The notes: generated by a model not told the origin, from the sequence alone. A DNA stretch of 64,000 nt from Mesodorylaimus sp. YZB2_4 (GCA_030248295.1 JASANH010001563.1:434001-498000), one strand, 5' to 3'; numbered from the stretch's first letter, positions 1 through 12,197 are shown. Program-made: numbers and translations.

Positions 1-884
1 TCTTCAGAGACAAAATTCTGACTTTTTCTCTAGGGAGCTATTTAGCATGAACACAACACGTGCGCAAAAATTCGCCGTTGCATAGAATTGTTGATGAACT
101 TGGTTTTAACTGAGTGCCTAGAGGCTAATTAAAGTCCACATCAACAGCATGAAATTCATCTGTTCCCACAGAATAGCTCAGATTATAATCATGTTCATGC
201 TTTACCACATCGCCAAACGCAGATATGTGGCGCACAAATGACGGGACCATGACGCATATTTAAATCGATTACTCAGACGAGAGTCGAACACCTTAGGAAA
301 AGTCCTGCCAAGCTTGAAAACCAGATGTCTCCCCCGCTGGTCAGCTGGATAATCAAAAAGTACAAGACGAGCAGGAAGACTTGCGGGCACGATTTGGATG
401 AGACACCTCGTTTTTCTCGGCATCTACAATTCAAGTTTGTCACACGTTCACATACTGCATGTGTGCGACCATGCCTAATCAGGAGAATTAAGATATACAT
501 GCCGATTTAAAAAAACCTTTTTAGAAAAGTAATTTGATGCAAGTGATATGGCCAACAAACTAATACACAGGCAACTTTTACACGCGTATTCTTTATGTCC
601 TCCAGGTAGTCTAGAAGCCAATTTTGCAAATACAAGTTCAGAATCTTATTTTTAGCTTGAAAAGCTCTTCCAGAGAATATGTTAGAAGCGTGAACAAACA
701 AGAGAGGCAACCGTCCTTCATTTATTCCCCATCCCCATGCACACCCTGCCATTGGTACTCTTCTCACCAACACTCCCAATCACGACAGCTCACATTCGTC
801 ACACCGCCTACCCTTTCCTGTGGTCTACGATCTGCTCGCGACGCGACCTTCTACTGAACGTATTCTCGCACTGGCCTTTCTATA
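1..884. other. No supported gene (left edge)
   Basis: Short overlapping reading frames occur on both strands, but none resembles a known family and none has convincing splice sites linking it to another. I see no RNA gene here. The stretch may be intergenic, or it may be the untranslated end of a gene lying outside the window. Confidence 0.5.
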
Positions 885-889
885 TTCTA

Positions 890-1050
890 AGCAAGGCTAT
901 GAGGACCAGCACACAGCAGCGTCTCTCTGTGGCTCTCCACTCAGAACACCTCCACACGAGGGCATTCTGGACAGGACACCGACTTCCACGGACAATGGTC
1001 GGTGTAAACGAACGCCGAACCACTGCATCACCGAGGCCGCCCCAGCACTA
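890..1050 (-). repeat. SINE fragment, family A (internally deleted copy)
   Basis: This block matches the longer element at 61605-61985 at both ends. The shared tail side includes the words GCTGCTGTG and GTGGAGGTG. The shared head side includes GTGATGCAGTGGTTCGGC, which resembles a tRNA A box. The middle of the longer copy, including its B box, is missing here. Read on the minus strand, the tRNA-like head comes first. Sequence divergence between the two copies suggests they are old. Confidence 0.65.
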
Positions 1051-1665
1051 GCCTTTTATGGTAGGCTTTAAAAAGTATCGCAAGTTCTACTGTACCTTTA
1101 TTGCGCTATATGTGCAGCCATTGTCTTATGAGTATGCAATATATCCCGGAGGTCCTTTCGTTCTCCCTTAGCCTCTGACGGATTGTAAATACACACTGCA
1201 TGCACCAGGCCATTTGGTATTCATGCGTAGACGTCCATTCGTTTGTCTGATTGACTGTGAGAGATGTGGTATGACCATCTGTCAGTGTCACTACATATGC
1301 CTCGCGTGCGGTCGGCAAATAAAGCCGATATATTCTACTGTCACTCGATTTCGCCCAGCTAGGCTTTGCATACCCTCACAACACGTTGTGCGCCAGCAGA
1401 AAAGCTAATTAGTGGGCACCTGTTTAGTCAGGACATTTTGTGCTGTGCATATAGCCGAGTCTCAAGAATCCCAACAGTCTAACGACAGTCGAAACAGCCA
1501 GTCGTAAGCCATGCAGCATCCATTTACCCATAGGCAGTGTAACAGAAGTGGCTTTACACTGTGCTATAACGTCTGATCCATTGCAAGCAATAGGGCATTC
1601 ATACGTTTTGGCGTCCTGGGCAGCTGGTCTGTCCTTCGTTGTCGCAACATCCGCCCAACCTCGCT
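1051..1665. other. Intergenic, 5' of the pseudokinase gene
   Basis: About 600 bases with no supported gene. It should contain the promoter and leader of the downstream plus-strand gene, but I see no clear TATA box or other named element. Confidence 0.4.
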
Positions 1666-2826
1666 ATGTTCCGTCGACTGCGGCCTGGAGATGTGGTTTG
1701 TAAGAAATGGATATTCACTCGCCGACGAACCACTTTCTGGAACTGGCTCGAAGTGCGCAATACGGAAACGGGCGAAACGGCCATGTGCCATTTGGTAAGC
1801 CAAGATTCAGCCAAAACTCGCTCCCATTACGCTCCTTTGTCCTGTTGTAGGCCACGGAGCTGGTCATACGATTCTTGCCCGAGTATCGATTTCGGGCCTT
1901 GATAATCAAATATCTAACGCAGTCGGGTCTTTCGTGCATTCCTCAATTCGTGTCCTATGATATCCTCCATGAACCCGAAGCCTCATACGGCTGCCTGATG
2001 GTCAAGCCGTTCGGTCCGTCTTTGGAACGTCTGCGAAATCGGTTGAGCATGATGCAGCTCGGTCAAAACACTCGATTCTCCTTGCTCACATGCTTGCACA
2101 TCGGATTGCAAACGCTGCGCGCCTTAAAGGAATTTCACGACGCGGGGTAAGCACGTTCTGTCCCTCATTTTTCTTGATGCCTTGACGCCATTTCTTCTAA
2201 GATTTCTGTACCGTCCCATCGAGCCGAGTGGGTTCTTCCTGGTCTCATCCTCGCCCACCCAGGAGGTCGTCATCATCCCGCTTCACGCGAGGCGATGGAG
2301 CAAGTTTGATTATTCCAATGAGCCACTGCCGCCCCGTCGTCCACTCGACCAGTCGACCTTCTGGTACTTCGGCTCGACTGCGCGGTCGGTCCCCAGCCAT
2401 TGGCGGTACCCTCTGCGCTACGCCTCCATCAACGTCCTGCGAGGCAACGAGCCAACTCGCGTCGATCAACTGTGGTCCTGGTTCTACATGCTCTTCGACC
2501 TGACCATGGGATCGAATCACCCCAAGAACTGGCTCTCCGAGTCGTGGCTGTACTTGACCACCATCAGTCGGGTCATCGATGGCAAGAAGGCCAAACACGA
2601 GTCCGCAAGCGAGTGGCTCGACGAGACACCCATCGAGTATCTGCGAGTTTTCGAGTATTTGCAATCGCTGTCGCCCTGGCAAGAGCCAGACTACAGTCAA
2701 CTGTCTCTGCCCTTGATGAAAGCTTCGAGGCGAGAAATCGAGGGGGCGGGTGGACGCAAGGTGCTCGACTGGGAAGCAGGCGGCCAGCACCACGCCATCC
2801 TCAGATCAGTCGTCGAGGACGCCTAA
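1666..2826 (+). CDS. Casein kinase 1 / tau-tubulin kinase-like pseudokinase
   Basis: Exons 1666-1794, 1851-2146 and 2202-2826 join in frame to give 349 residues. The fold is recognisable from CK1-family landmarks: an N-lobe strand ending NTETGETAMCHL, the helix-D phrase LQTLRALKEFHDAG, and the activation-segment phrase RYASINVLRGNEPTRVDQLW, which matches the CK1/TTBK pattern RYASINAH-x-G. The catalytic parts are altered. The glycine loop is absent, the VAIK lysine position reads MCHL, the HRD-x-KPxN loop reads YRPIEPSG, and the DFG position reads PLH. It is therefore very probably inactive as a kinase and may act as a scaffold, which is inference. The ATG at 1666 is the first in-frame methionine; the frame stays open upstream to 1639. 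The gene converges with SFSWAP. Confidence 0.85.
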
Positions 2827-2935
2827 GAAGAATGCTACGATGCCATGTAGTTCATACTTTGTCAACAGAACATTTAGCATCAACAAACTGCCACTGAGTT
2901 TGCTTGTCGTCTCTCCATCACTGCTCTAACTTATC

Positions 2936-3469
2936 CATGGCTATACTATGTGATAAATCATTGGCTCGCCCGCTACGCATCCTGGCGGCTGGCCAAGTTG
3001 GCTCAGAACCATGTGCTTGGGCTTATTCTTTCCAAGAAAAAAGATATTTCGAAAATAAAACCATAGAAGGGCATAAAAAGGGCAAAAGTGAAAAGTAGTA
3101 CTTAAGGTGCTATGTTTGGATGAAAAGTCGAAGTTTTAAAAAATCCCGCTACGCAGGTTAGAAGAATGCTTGTGCTAATGTGTTGTCTGCTCGAAGCGGG
3201 AAATAGATAAGCAATCACCGTTCACCTGACAGCGTTATTCCTGCTACAGCTTACGGTACGGCGGGAATTTAGAAAATTTTGAACTTTTCATCCAAGCATA
3301 GCACCGAAGTACTACTTTTCAATTTGGCTCTTTTTTTGCCCTTCTATGGTTTTATTTTAGGAATATCTTTTTTTCTTGAAAAGAATAAGCCCAAGCCTAA
3401 GCCAACTTGGCCTGCCGCCAGAATACGTAGCGTGCGAGCCAGTGATTTATCACATATAGTATAGCCATG
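2936..3469. mobile_element. Foldback MITE-like element with ~215-base inverted arms
   Basis: Two long imperfect inverted arms face each other across about 100 bases. The left arm starts CATGGCTATACTATGTGATA at 2936. The right arm is its complement and ends TATAGCCATG at 3469. Inside the arms, AAAACCATAGAAGGGCA and AGTAGTACTT also recur in inverted form. There is no coding capacity. I find no clean target-site duplication at the edges. It fills the gap between two converging genes, so it may lie in one or both 3' ends. Confidence 0.85.
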
Positions 3470-3570
3470 AACTCATCACTCCGCACTCAGTGGAATCCAA
3501 TATGCACACACACGCACTTACATTTGAACGCAAACCTTTGACAATTCGTACAAGACAATACAGTACATAG

Positions 3571-6331
3571 TTAGGCATCCTCCCATGGCTTCATTCCAGT
3601 GTTCACTACCTTAGAAGCAGTTTGGTCTCGATCCTTTATCAGGCGCAAGAAGATCTTCGCCTTGGCTCGTCTTTCTTCCTGCTTCTTCCTCTCTGACTCA
3701 TCCGTCTTGGCTCCCTCTTCCTCATCCACGCCCAAGGATCGTTTCACCACATTGTCAAGAATCGGTGACGATTCTGCATTTTCTCTGTCACGAGCTTTTT
3801 CTTTGGCATCGTCGCCCTTCGGCGGAACAGGCACGAAAGTTGCGAATTTGATATCTTTTGATCCTCGTCTTTTATTTTCCTCGCCGTCATCCTCATCATC
3901 TGATCGAGACGGGGACCGTCTCGATCGTTTCACTTCCCTTCTCCGCTCCCTGTGACGTCTTTCTCTCCTCTCCTCGTCCTCTCTGCTTCTAGACCGGCTT
4001 CGATGTCTTCGCCTTGAAGATCTCGATGAAGGCGGCGAGTACCTTCTTGACGATGACGGCGATCGCCGGCGCGACATGCGTTTTTCTAATTTCTCGTGTT
4101 TCGATGTTGCTAAAGCTGGCGAAGCAGTCGCCGACCGATGATTTTGACGCTCAACTTCCTGTACCACTTTCGATTCCGCCTAAGCAGAAAAAACACTGAT
4201 CGTCAATCAATTTTAGCAATTCATATATTCCACACAGACTCACCGACTTCTTGTACTGCACTCGATAATGAGCCACCCGCTGACGATAATAAGCATTAAA
4301 CTCGTGTTTCGGCTCGATGAAATTGTACAACGGATCTTTTCGACTGCGAACTACGTTTTCGAAAGCATCTCCGTTCCGAGCCACGTATTCCGCTAACCGG
4401 TCGATAATTGGTTGTAAGTCGACTGACGGCGACACCTCGGGCGTCTAAAATGTTGATCTTTCAATCAAGGAATCAGCCTGTAATCCTCGTTCTCTACTAA
4501 CCTTTACTCCTGGTTTTTGCTCTTCTTGTTTCTTTAATTGCTGCGAGTCATCAACCGTCTTCGCTATCGTTGCCATTCCTGATAGAGACGAAGACGAGGC
4601 CGAGGCAGAGATCATCAAGCTCGGATGAAGATAATCGCCACCTTCGTCGTCCTCATCGCTCTCTTCGGGCTCTGGTTCTGAAATCAAGCCAGCTAATGTA
4701 CACGTTTCAAGTTGTCAATGACAGTCATCGACCCGATCTTACCTACAAATTGATACTTGCCACGTTTTATCATGTTTAGTACATGAACGTAGTAAGGTCG
4801 TAACGGATTGTCAAAATCTAAAAATCCGAAATGATGCTCCGCAGTTCTTTGCTTCGCTTTGATTATAATTTCCATTTGCGCTCCTTTTTTCGCTACGAAA
4901 GCCGCCGTCTTGGCTATGATGCCATGGATCTGCGTAGTTTGGGGCTGAAACAAGGAATCGCATAGCTATTAGAGAGCTTACGGACCATCTGAATCAAGCA
5001 AAACTTACAGCCACTGTACCAATCGGCAATTCAAGCTCGGGTGGGGGAACAAACGGATACTCCTTGCGACGAGGGCGGCCCTCTTTCGCACTTTCATCGA
5101 CGAACGGTGACGATGCGGCAGATTCCGTTGGTGATGAATCGCTGGCCAATTCGACGGGGGCCGAAACGTTCGATCCGCAATTGGCTTCCTCTGAAATTCT
5201 TACATCAGGTAACATCAGGCGTGCACAGGAACTCGTCCTGCAACTCATGCCTTGACCTCAACTTACCTGCGTCATCTGCTGCCATTAGATCACGGTATCG
5301 TTCGAACTCCAATTCACCCTCGTCCACATCTCCATTTTTATGCTGCTCTTGCTCATTATCCGATCGACGAGATTTCGACGCCTCGTACGAATCCAATTCT
5401 TGCAAATGCAGACGCGCATCGTACCTAAAAGGGATCAAGAATTAAAACGGAACTTGGCGCCTTTTCTCGTCACAAATTCCGATCTTTAGAGGGCCTGTGT
5501 TCTCACACTTACTACGAAACATTTTTGAACAAGAATGGCAGCCAATCGATTCGAAATTGAGCCTAAAAACAGAAGAACATTATTCATTGCCGATAGGACC
5601 CCGGCTAGCGCTCGCTCACAAAGAGTTGCTTACTGCACTTGGTATCAGCATACAATCCGCCCAGGGCATAGGCATTTGCCTATATGTAATTGCAAAGCAA
5701 GGGGCTAAAACAAAATAGGCCACCCGGGAACCATTTCTTCGCAAATTTTCAACGTTTTATTTTGCAGGCATTACAGTGATGTCCTTTAGGATTAAGTCCA
5801 AATAGTGAATGCCCTCTTCCGCTCTTAGCAAAACGTCTAAGCTCTCCCAAATACTGTAATAATAAAAGTGCACGAAATCACCGTATATCGATTTTTATCC
5901 AATAGGCTACATAGGGCTAAGCTCGTCGAAAAGCAGAATCCCTGTCCATCCCCACAGGTTCCCGATAGATGCAACAAATCACACATCTTGCCCTCACAAA
6001 GCCAGAAACTTACTTGTAAAGTTCTTTCGCTCTCCATCGTCCATGCTAAAAAAGATCAGCGCCAACATGCTCTCTCCGCAGGAACCAACGGCACCAAGCT
6101 GCAGGCCATCGTAAAAACATCTGATTATTCAATTACCAACCTGTCCATAGTAACTGATGCATCGCTCGGGTGGGCCATCAAATGTCGTTCTTCGTTGATG
6201 TAATCCGCTTTCTCATCGTCCCGAAATATTGTGCATCCATATCCGACGGCAATAAGCTCTTCTTCAGGCCTTTGATCGACCTCCGTGACGTACCGACCGT
6301 GTTTGATCCGTTTCGCCAATGCTGACGACAT
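3571..6331 (-). CDS. SFSWAP: SFSWAP (suppressor of white apricot) splicing regulator
   Basis: Seven exons (6331-6141, 5424-5267, 5190-5009, 4944-4743, 4677-4502, 4444-4244, 4179-3571) join to 572 residues. In order the protein shows the N-terminal SWAP domain, with GYGCTIFRDDE and then MDRYDARLHL across the exon 1-2 junction. Next comes a first SURP module (IHGIIAKTAAFVAKKGAQME), the family phrase GGDYLHPSLM, and a second SURP module (IIDRLAEYVARNGDAFE). It ends in an arginine-serine-rich tail (RSRSRSRE). SURP modules bind SF1 and related splicing factors, and the RS tail mediates SR-type contacts in the nucleus. Intron 1 (716 bases) is about ten times longer than the other five (57-76 bases). 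Drosophila su(wa) represses splicing of its own early introns, so this may be the regulated one. Confidence 0.95.
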
Positions 6332-6602
6332 TCGAACTGTGATTTCAACAAATATTTCGTACGCGGCAGACGAGAAAAATCGAAAAAAACCAGTGAAGAT
6401 AAGAAATACGAATCTGAAACTGAAAATGGAAATGCAGACTTCCACGCACACCAATGGGCAATTTTTTCGGTAAAATATAGTTTTAGACAAAAAAATCCGG
6501 GATTACAGAACGCGATAACAACTGGTGTTTGCAATCAAATCACAATTTTCCCGACAAAGATTTATTAGTATCCGAATATACAGAATCTGCATTTCTACCC
6601 TA

Positions 6603-9600
6603 TCACTTATGTTTCTTGCGATGATGCTTGCTAGTTGGTGGTGGCGGCGCAGCAGCCACAGTGACTTTAGCACCAGCAAGATCTTCCTTCTGATCACTCG
6701 CAAATGCTTCCAACTTCGTTTCCGCGTTGAAATGGAACATTAAATCTCGAATTTGCTCTTGAAGATCGGCGATTTCCTAAAACCGGGTATTCGATATGAA
6801 AGCTGAATTTGATTCCCATCGGAAGCCAATCGCAGCGACCCCTGTCGTCGCGACTCACTTCCTATTCTCCCACTCCACTCACCTTATCTTTCGCCTCAGT
6901 CACATTTTTCAAGTTCTGTTCCAGTCCTCGCACATGTGCAGCCCACTTTTGTTGGTCATCACGCAGAATGGCGTTGGTGTCCAATTCCGTCTTCAACTCC
7001 GTCGATGCTTTCACTGCTTTGGCCACCGCCTGCGCTAATTTCTTCTCCAGCTGATGCTTGTCGGTTTGAAACTGTTTCACATCGCGACGTAGAGTTTCGC
7101 ATTCTTTAAAGACCCGCAAATTTTCTTCCTTGACTTTCTCTAGCTGCAAAAAATCAAAAACATTCTCATTGTCTGACACAAAATGCTAATTGCAGTAGAG
7201 TATGGTTCAATCCGCCCGTTCTATAAGTCTTCATTAGTCTTTCATCCGACGCCATCCGAAGCGGCATCAGGACCGAAACCTCCCCCTCTACAGCCTTATC
7301 CTCACCTGACTTTGCATCTGTTTCTCAACGGCCGCCATTTTCTCTTCAAAGTACAATCGTTGCGATTCCAACTGATTCGTCAGCAGATACGTGTACTCCA
7401 GTGTCACTGCGTCCACTTTCTCATCGGCTTGCATCTAAACACGGCAGCCAGCATCACGCTCATACCCACTCACCTAGCTATCATCACTTACAGCAGCTCG
7501 ATTGGCCGGATTGTCGAACTCGACAAGCTTCCCGTCCGATTTGCTCAACATTAATCTGTGCACGTAGTTGTCACCGGCGTAATCCCACACTCGTTGACCA
7601 CCCACTTCCAAGGAAAATGTGTGCTGCGTTTGTTGATAGTGCCTACAAACCCTCGTTGCCTTATTGGCTACAACCAGATCTTTACAAGCCATTCTTACAT
7701 GTACGCATGCGCCTCCGCGTATCGACCACAACCAATATGACCACAGATAAGACAAATCCACAGGTCCTAAAATCGAGACTAGTCCTTTCTTACTACTAAC
7801 CATATGAACCATGTACTCGTACCTGCTGTTTCCCGCATATGGAGCACGCCTGCTCCTGCGTCATTTCTGGTGTCTGAGAATATCGACAAACCGGGCAGCT
7901 GAAAACTGATCCACTAAGCGTATCGCAAGTCAAAGAAAATGGCTTCTCTTACCTCGCATCTCCCCACTGGGACAAGCAATTTCCGTGGAACGAATGATTA
8001 CACAGTACGGTCAGAATACCGTCCACAGTCTCATCCTGAAACGGACAAAGCAAAAGCTAAAATCATAAATCGAATGTTCTGTTAGCACTCACCATTCGTT
8101 CGAGACAAACCGGGCAAGTGGGCAACTCTGTATAATTCTCCACCGGCAAGCTCGCACCCTGCAACAAGAATTCGTGTAGAGAATCGGACATTACGCAATG
8201 ACCCGCTCAACAAGGAGACGTCCGCACTGATGCTGCGAATGGTCGCAAAATGTTCCTGGATATTAAAGAACATATTCTTAGAACTGGCAGCTGATGGCCC
8301 TCCAATAACACAAGGGCCAAATATCCGGCGGATATTCGACCCCTGCGAGAGAGATAGGCGGGGCTTATTTGTTGGACAAACGGCCATGTGTATTAGATAC
8401 AAAGTTTAGTGACTTTGATCGACTTTGATTTGATGAGGGTGTTTTATGGTGCCAATGAACATTTTGCGACATTCGCAACATGAGGTCCGGATTGCTACCG
8501 CGTGGTAACCAGTACTCGATTCCCTAATCTGACATGAGAGACTTGATTTACCTCGGACTCCTTCATCACCTCCACCCGACTCACATAGACCAAATGACAG
8601 ATATCCTTCTCGATGCCATTGAACGGCTTGCCATTACAGCTAGCGTAGCAATCGTCGGCCGACGTCTGATCGCGGAATTCCACAACCACCATGTACTGAT
8701 TAGGCGACGAGTCACGTATGATTCGCATCTTGCTTATCATTGTTCTAGAAAACCCCTCACTCTCAAAAGTAGAAGACAAACTAGCGAGGAACGGCACAAG
8801 CCCCACAACTGAATATGAGATTAGGACAAGTGGCAAAATATGGGGCTACCCATAGAACGTGTTTGTTAAGATTTAGCGTCTTCTGCCCATGTGCTTAGGA
8901 ATGAGCAGCAGTCAAAGCGACCAGCCCTGCATGTTCTGTGGGTTGTGTTTTAATGCCCGCTCATCCGGTCCGGACACCTACAAATCAATACCCCTGAATG
9001 AGGTCAAATCTTCTCGGCGTACACTTGACCCCGCGTTGATCGCTTGCCTGGATCACATGCGTAGAAACAGCCTTTTAGGCATGTATCTTACAGGTACTCC
9101 AACATTTTTAGCACTTCGCGTTACAAATTGAACTCTGAGGTTCGCCTAGTTGCCTTGAAAGCTTACCCATACGGAGCCAAAAATTGTAGCAGATCATGCG
9201 ACGTGAATTTGGCCGGTACGGCGATCATGCACAACGTCTTACTCAGACCCGAGCCTACAGCGGCTGCCGAAGTCGACGCTGCAGCGTCTGAGTCGATCGC
9301 GCTGAAACACAACTTTTCTTCAGTGATGATTTTGCCCATAATTAGACCCCACTCAGACCAGCTCAACTACCATATCGTATGTGGGAACAGGGAAGTCCTT
9401 CGGGTTCCTTGGCTGAGCAGTTGTGAAAAGGCATAACCCAAGTTTTGTAGCAAAAGGGTTATATCCCTCCCCACCCGACCCATGCTTCATGTAACAACGG
9501 AAATTGACGGGGTCGCCTCACCTTCTGTCTCCGTTGCTCATACATCATTTCTCATACACTTACTTTCTTCGGTACAAATGTAAAATTCCTTGCGTTTTCT

Positions 9601-11962
9601 CAACGAATGGATTTCCGGAATAAAACGGCATGACTTCCATGTTATCTGAATCAGCCCCATCGCTCGACGGTTTCTTGCTCACGTCCGGTCTCAACGTCTC
9701 CACCGTCAACTGCTTTGACTGGCGTTGACCTCGTTGTTGCTTCGATTTCTTCTCCATATCTTGAACACCACTTACTTTCGAGCCTAAGGCCAAAGAATCA
9801 GAAATAAAAAACCAGATCTCCGGGCGGGAATCGAACCCACGCCAGGGTCCTGCACGGGTATGAAAATCGTACCCTACCCGTCCCCGCTGGACGACTTCCT
9901 TACCCGTACCCATACCCATACCCGTAGCCGTAATTTTTCAAAAATTTACCCATACCCATACCCGTACCCGGTTTTTCGATGAATGTTCGAATGGAGTACA
10001 AAAACAGAAAATTCATGAAAATAATTCCAGAAAACCAGAGTTTTCAACGAAACTCTATCAATTTCCATAAAAGATTTTTTTGAAGCAGTATTCAGAGCCA
10101 AATGCTTTAGCGCTAAAAGCCTAAATAATGTCTATTTTTAGTAGTGTATTGGTTTTTTTGTTCCTCTGGAAATAGACAACTCAATCTAAACTTCAGTGCC
10201 TGAAGCTGACAACGAGACAATCTAAAACCCTGAATGAAACTGCATTCATGTTGGAGAGAGTGATGAATTTGAACTTGATAAGGAGTACCTTTCAAAATGT
10301 TTAGCTAAAGGCAATATTGGCAGTTATGGCTGACCTATGACCCAAAGGTGACCAATGCACACAGTCTACCAGAAATGAGCAGCTGCCCTATGATACCTAG
10401 ATCCCTGACACTGCTACCTACATAGCGTGCTTTACTTTTGAGTAGTGTAGCTTGTTTGCAGAGGTCATCAAAAAACTACTGTAGCTACCACTATAAAGCA
10501 AGCTAGTTTGCGTGCAGGAGCCAGTTTCTCAAGTAGATATGACTTGTCTGATGGTGAGTCGCAGGACAAGCATACTAGAAACTCCTATACTGAATAAAAG
10601 CGACACAGCTGTTATAATCTAAGGAGCCGGGGTCGTGGCCTAGCGGGTTAAGGCGTCTGCCTCTCACGCTGGGTGCGCACTTACGGCCTCGGTACACAAT
10701 GATTGTCGTTTAATGTGCTCCTTAGTCCTCCAGTGCGCTGTATTGTGCTTGGCTATGGATAAAATATGGAAGGACATGACATGACAACCGCTGACCTAAG
10801 AGTGAAAGTGACTAGGATCCTGCAATGGGTCAGGGTTGCTGCACTGGTGCATATCTGTCATATACAAGTATGGACTTCTTGCGCCAAACCCTAATTTTCC
10901 TCGGCCCCTCTTAGAAGCTCAGAAACACTCGTTCATCTTTTCTTCTACTTTGTTTCAAAGTTTTCTAACTGATGATGCTCTATGTATACTGCAGTTTTAT
11001 CTCCCAGAAATATTCACTTAAATCCAGCTTTTATAGCATCATTTTATCCTTGTTTTTTTATAAAGGTTTTCACGCTGCTTTGATAGGAGCTCGGGCAGAT
11101 AATCAAGTAGTCAATCAGTCAGTGGTGTCCCACCACAAGGGGTCATGAAGTCCTCCACGGATAACGCCATAGCGACAAAAAATCAGGTTCTTTTTTTGCA
11201 GTGAACAACCATTTTCAAATCTCAAAAACGCTTTAATATCTTTTTATCGATATATTGGTAGTCAAAATATATGTTTTCATATAACCCATTTCTTTGAGAC
11301 TACACGCTCTTCACGTGCCACGTGTAAATTCCCAAAGAAAACAGATAGTTAACGTGGACTATGGAGATCCCAAAATATATGAATATGGATATGAGTTCGA
11401 TATATATATTATTTTGATATTGATATGTCAAATGATACCTATATCGATTAGACATAGATATGGATCCAATATCAACAGTACTATCTGTTTTCTTTAGCAA
11501 TGTACACGCGGCCTATGCGGTAACGTGGAGGGCGTGTATATTCTCAAAGAAAACAGGTTATACTGTAGTAAAAACTAGCCTCAAAATAGCAGACATCAGA
11601 ACTGTTTCGTTAAAAACAGTCACACAATGCATAAGGATCCAAATTTGCAGCGCTGTCATAAATATGAATCAAAAAATGGTCAAGCGAATACCCGTACCCG
11701 GCGAACCTTACCCAAACCCATACCCGTACCCATACCCGCCGGGTACGGGTTTGGGTATGGGTATGGGTACCCATGCAGGACTCTGACCCATGCTGCTAGA
11801 TATAACCCTGAGCGTTTCAACCAGGCCAACCCGGGGCACATCTAACGAAGCCGGGGCGTAAGCCTCATATCACCCAGCAGTCCACTCACCTCGATCAAAG
11901 TCACTCAGCACATCAGCATCGTCATCGAGCTCGAATCGAAGATAGACCGTAAGCACAGGCAT
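6603..11962 (-). CDS. BRAP: BRAP / BRAP2 RING-type E3 ubiquitin ligase (IMP)
   Basis: Twelve exons, the first at 11962-11890 and the next at 9783-9564, then ending at 6603, join to 538 residues. The start exon [12 protein letters not shown] matches the family's N-terminal strand. [20 protein letters not shown] is the conserved BRAP entry motif. An RRM-like domain follows ([17 protein letters not shown]), then a RING finger ([20 protein letters not shown], later CPVCRY). Next is a UBP-type zinc finger ([15 protein letters not shown] and [13 protein letters not shown]), a long coiled coil, and a lysine-rich end. BRAP ties ubiquitin signalling to Ras-MAPK by restraining KSR and also retains nuclear-localisation-signal cargo in the cytoplasm; both are known for the family. 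Intron 1 is 2.1 kb and holds three repeats, unlike the 55-620-base introns elsewhere in the gene. Confidence 0.95.
9818..9975 (-). repeat. tRNA-Glu-like remnant fused to GGGTAY minisatellite
   Basis: On the minus strand a run of GGGTAT/GGGTAC units is followed by GTCCAGCGG (A-box-like), then a TTTTCA loop in a GGGTA/TACCC stem, then GGGTTCGATTCCCGC (B-box-like, about 9826-9840). The order resembles a tRNA-Glu (TTC anticodon). The acceptor halves do not pair and the D region is swollen by GGGTA units, so it is not a working tRNA. It lies just upstream of the BRAP exon 2 acceptor. Confidence 0.6.
10623..10786 (+). mobile_element. tRNA-derived SINE (Ser/Leu-like head, CATGA tail)
   Basis: The head GTCGTGGCCTAGCGGGTTAA followed by GGCGTCTGCC resembles the D-arm and A box of a class II tRNA such as tRNA-Ser. 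The B-box region (GCCTCGGTACAC) is degenerate. The element ends in TATGGATAAAATATGG then ACATGACATGAC, and this tail recurs at about 39060-39092. It lies within BRAP intron 1, antisense to the gene. No anticodon stem or acceptor pairing supports a functional tRNA. Confidence 0.65.
11688..11795 (+). repeat. Palindromic GGGTAY/TACCC minisatellite
   Basis: Units of ACCCGTACCC and ACCCATACCC run into their own complement around position 11740 (CCCGCCGGGTACGGG), giving a hairpin-like block. The right edge TACCCATGCAGGACTCTG closely matches TACCCGTGCAGGACCCTG in the element at 9818-9975, but in the opposite orientation. Both copies lie in BRAP intron 1. The block is non-coding; the short proline- and tyrosine-rich reading frames through it are by-products of the repeat. 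Confidence 0.75.
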
Positions 11963-12197
11963 GAGTGCATAACCTCAGCCTCCTGTCAATTATAAAGACA
12001 CTGACAATCTTCGTTTCTATAACGTTGGACAAGTAGCACGGGGTGTGCACCCTTCGCTCTCAATCCAAGATCACACTCTGCGGCAGAATCATTTCATTTC
12101 CCATCAATACATCCACAGAAATAAAAAGAACGCATCATGGAAATCAAACAAAACGTCAGATACTACTAAACAAATCCATCTCCGCCTTCCCGATGTT

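Noticed and set aside
9818-9900. A functional tRNA-Glu gene on the minus strand
   Set aside because: A- and B-box-like words are present, but the acceptor halves do not pair and the D region is expanded by GGGTA units.
10623-10700. A functional tRNA-Ser or tRNA-Leu gene
   Set aside because: Only the D-arm portion is tRNA-like. No B box, anticodon stem or acceptor pairing follows.
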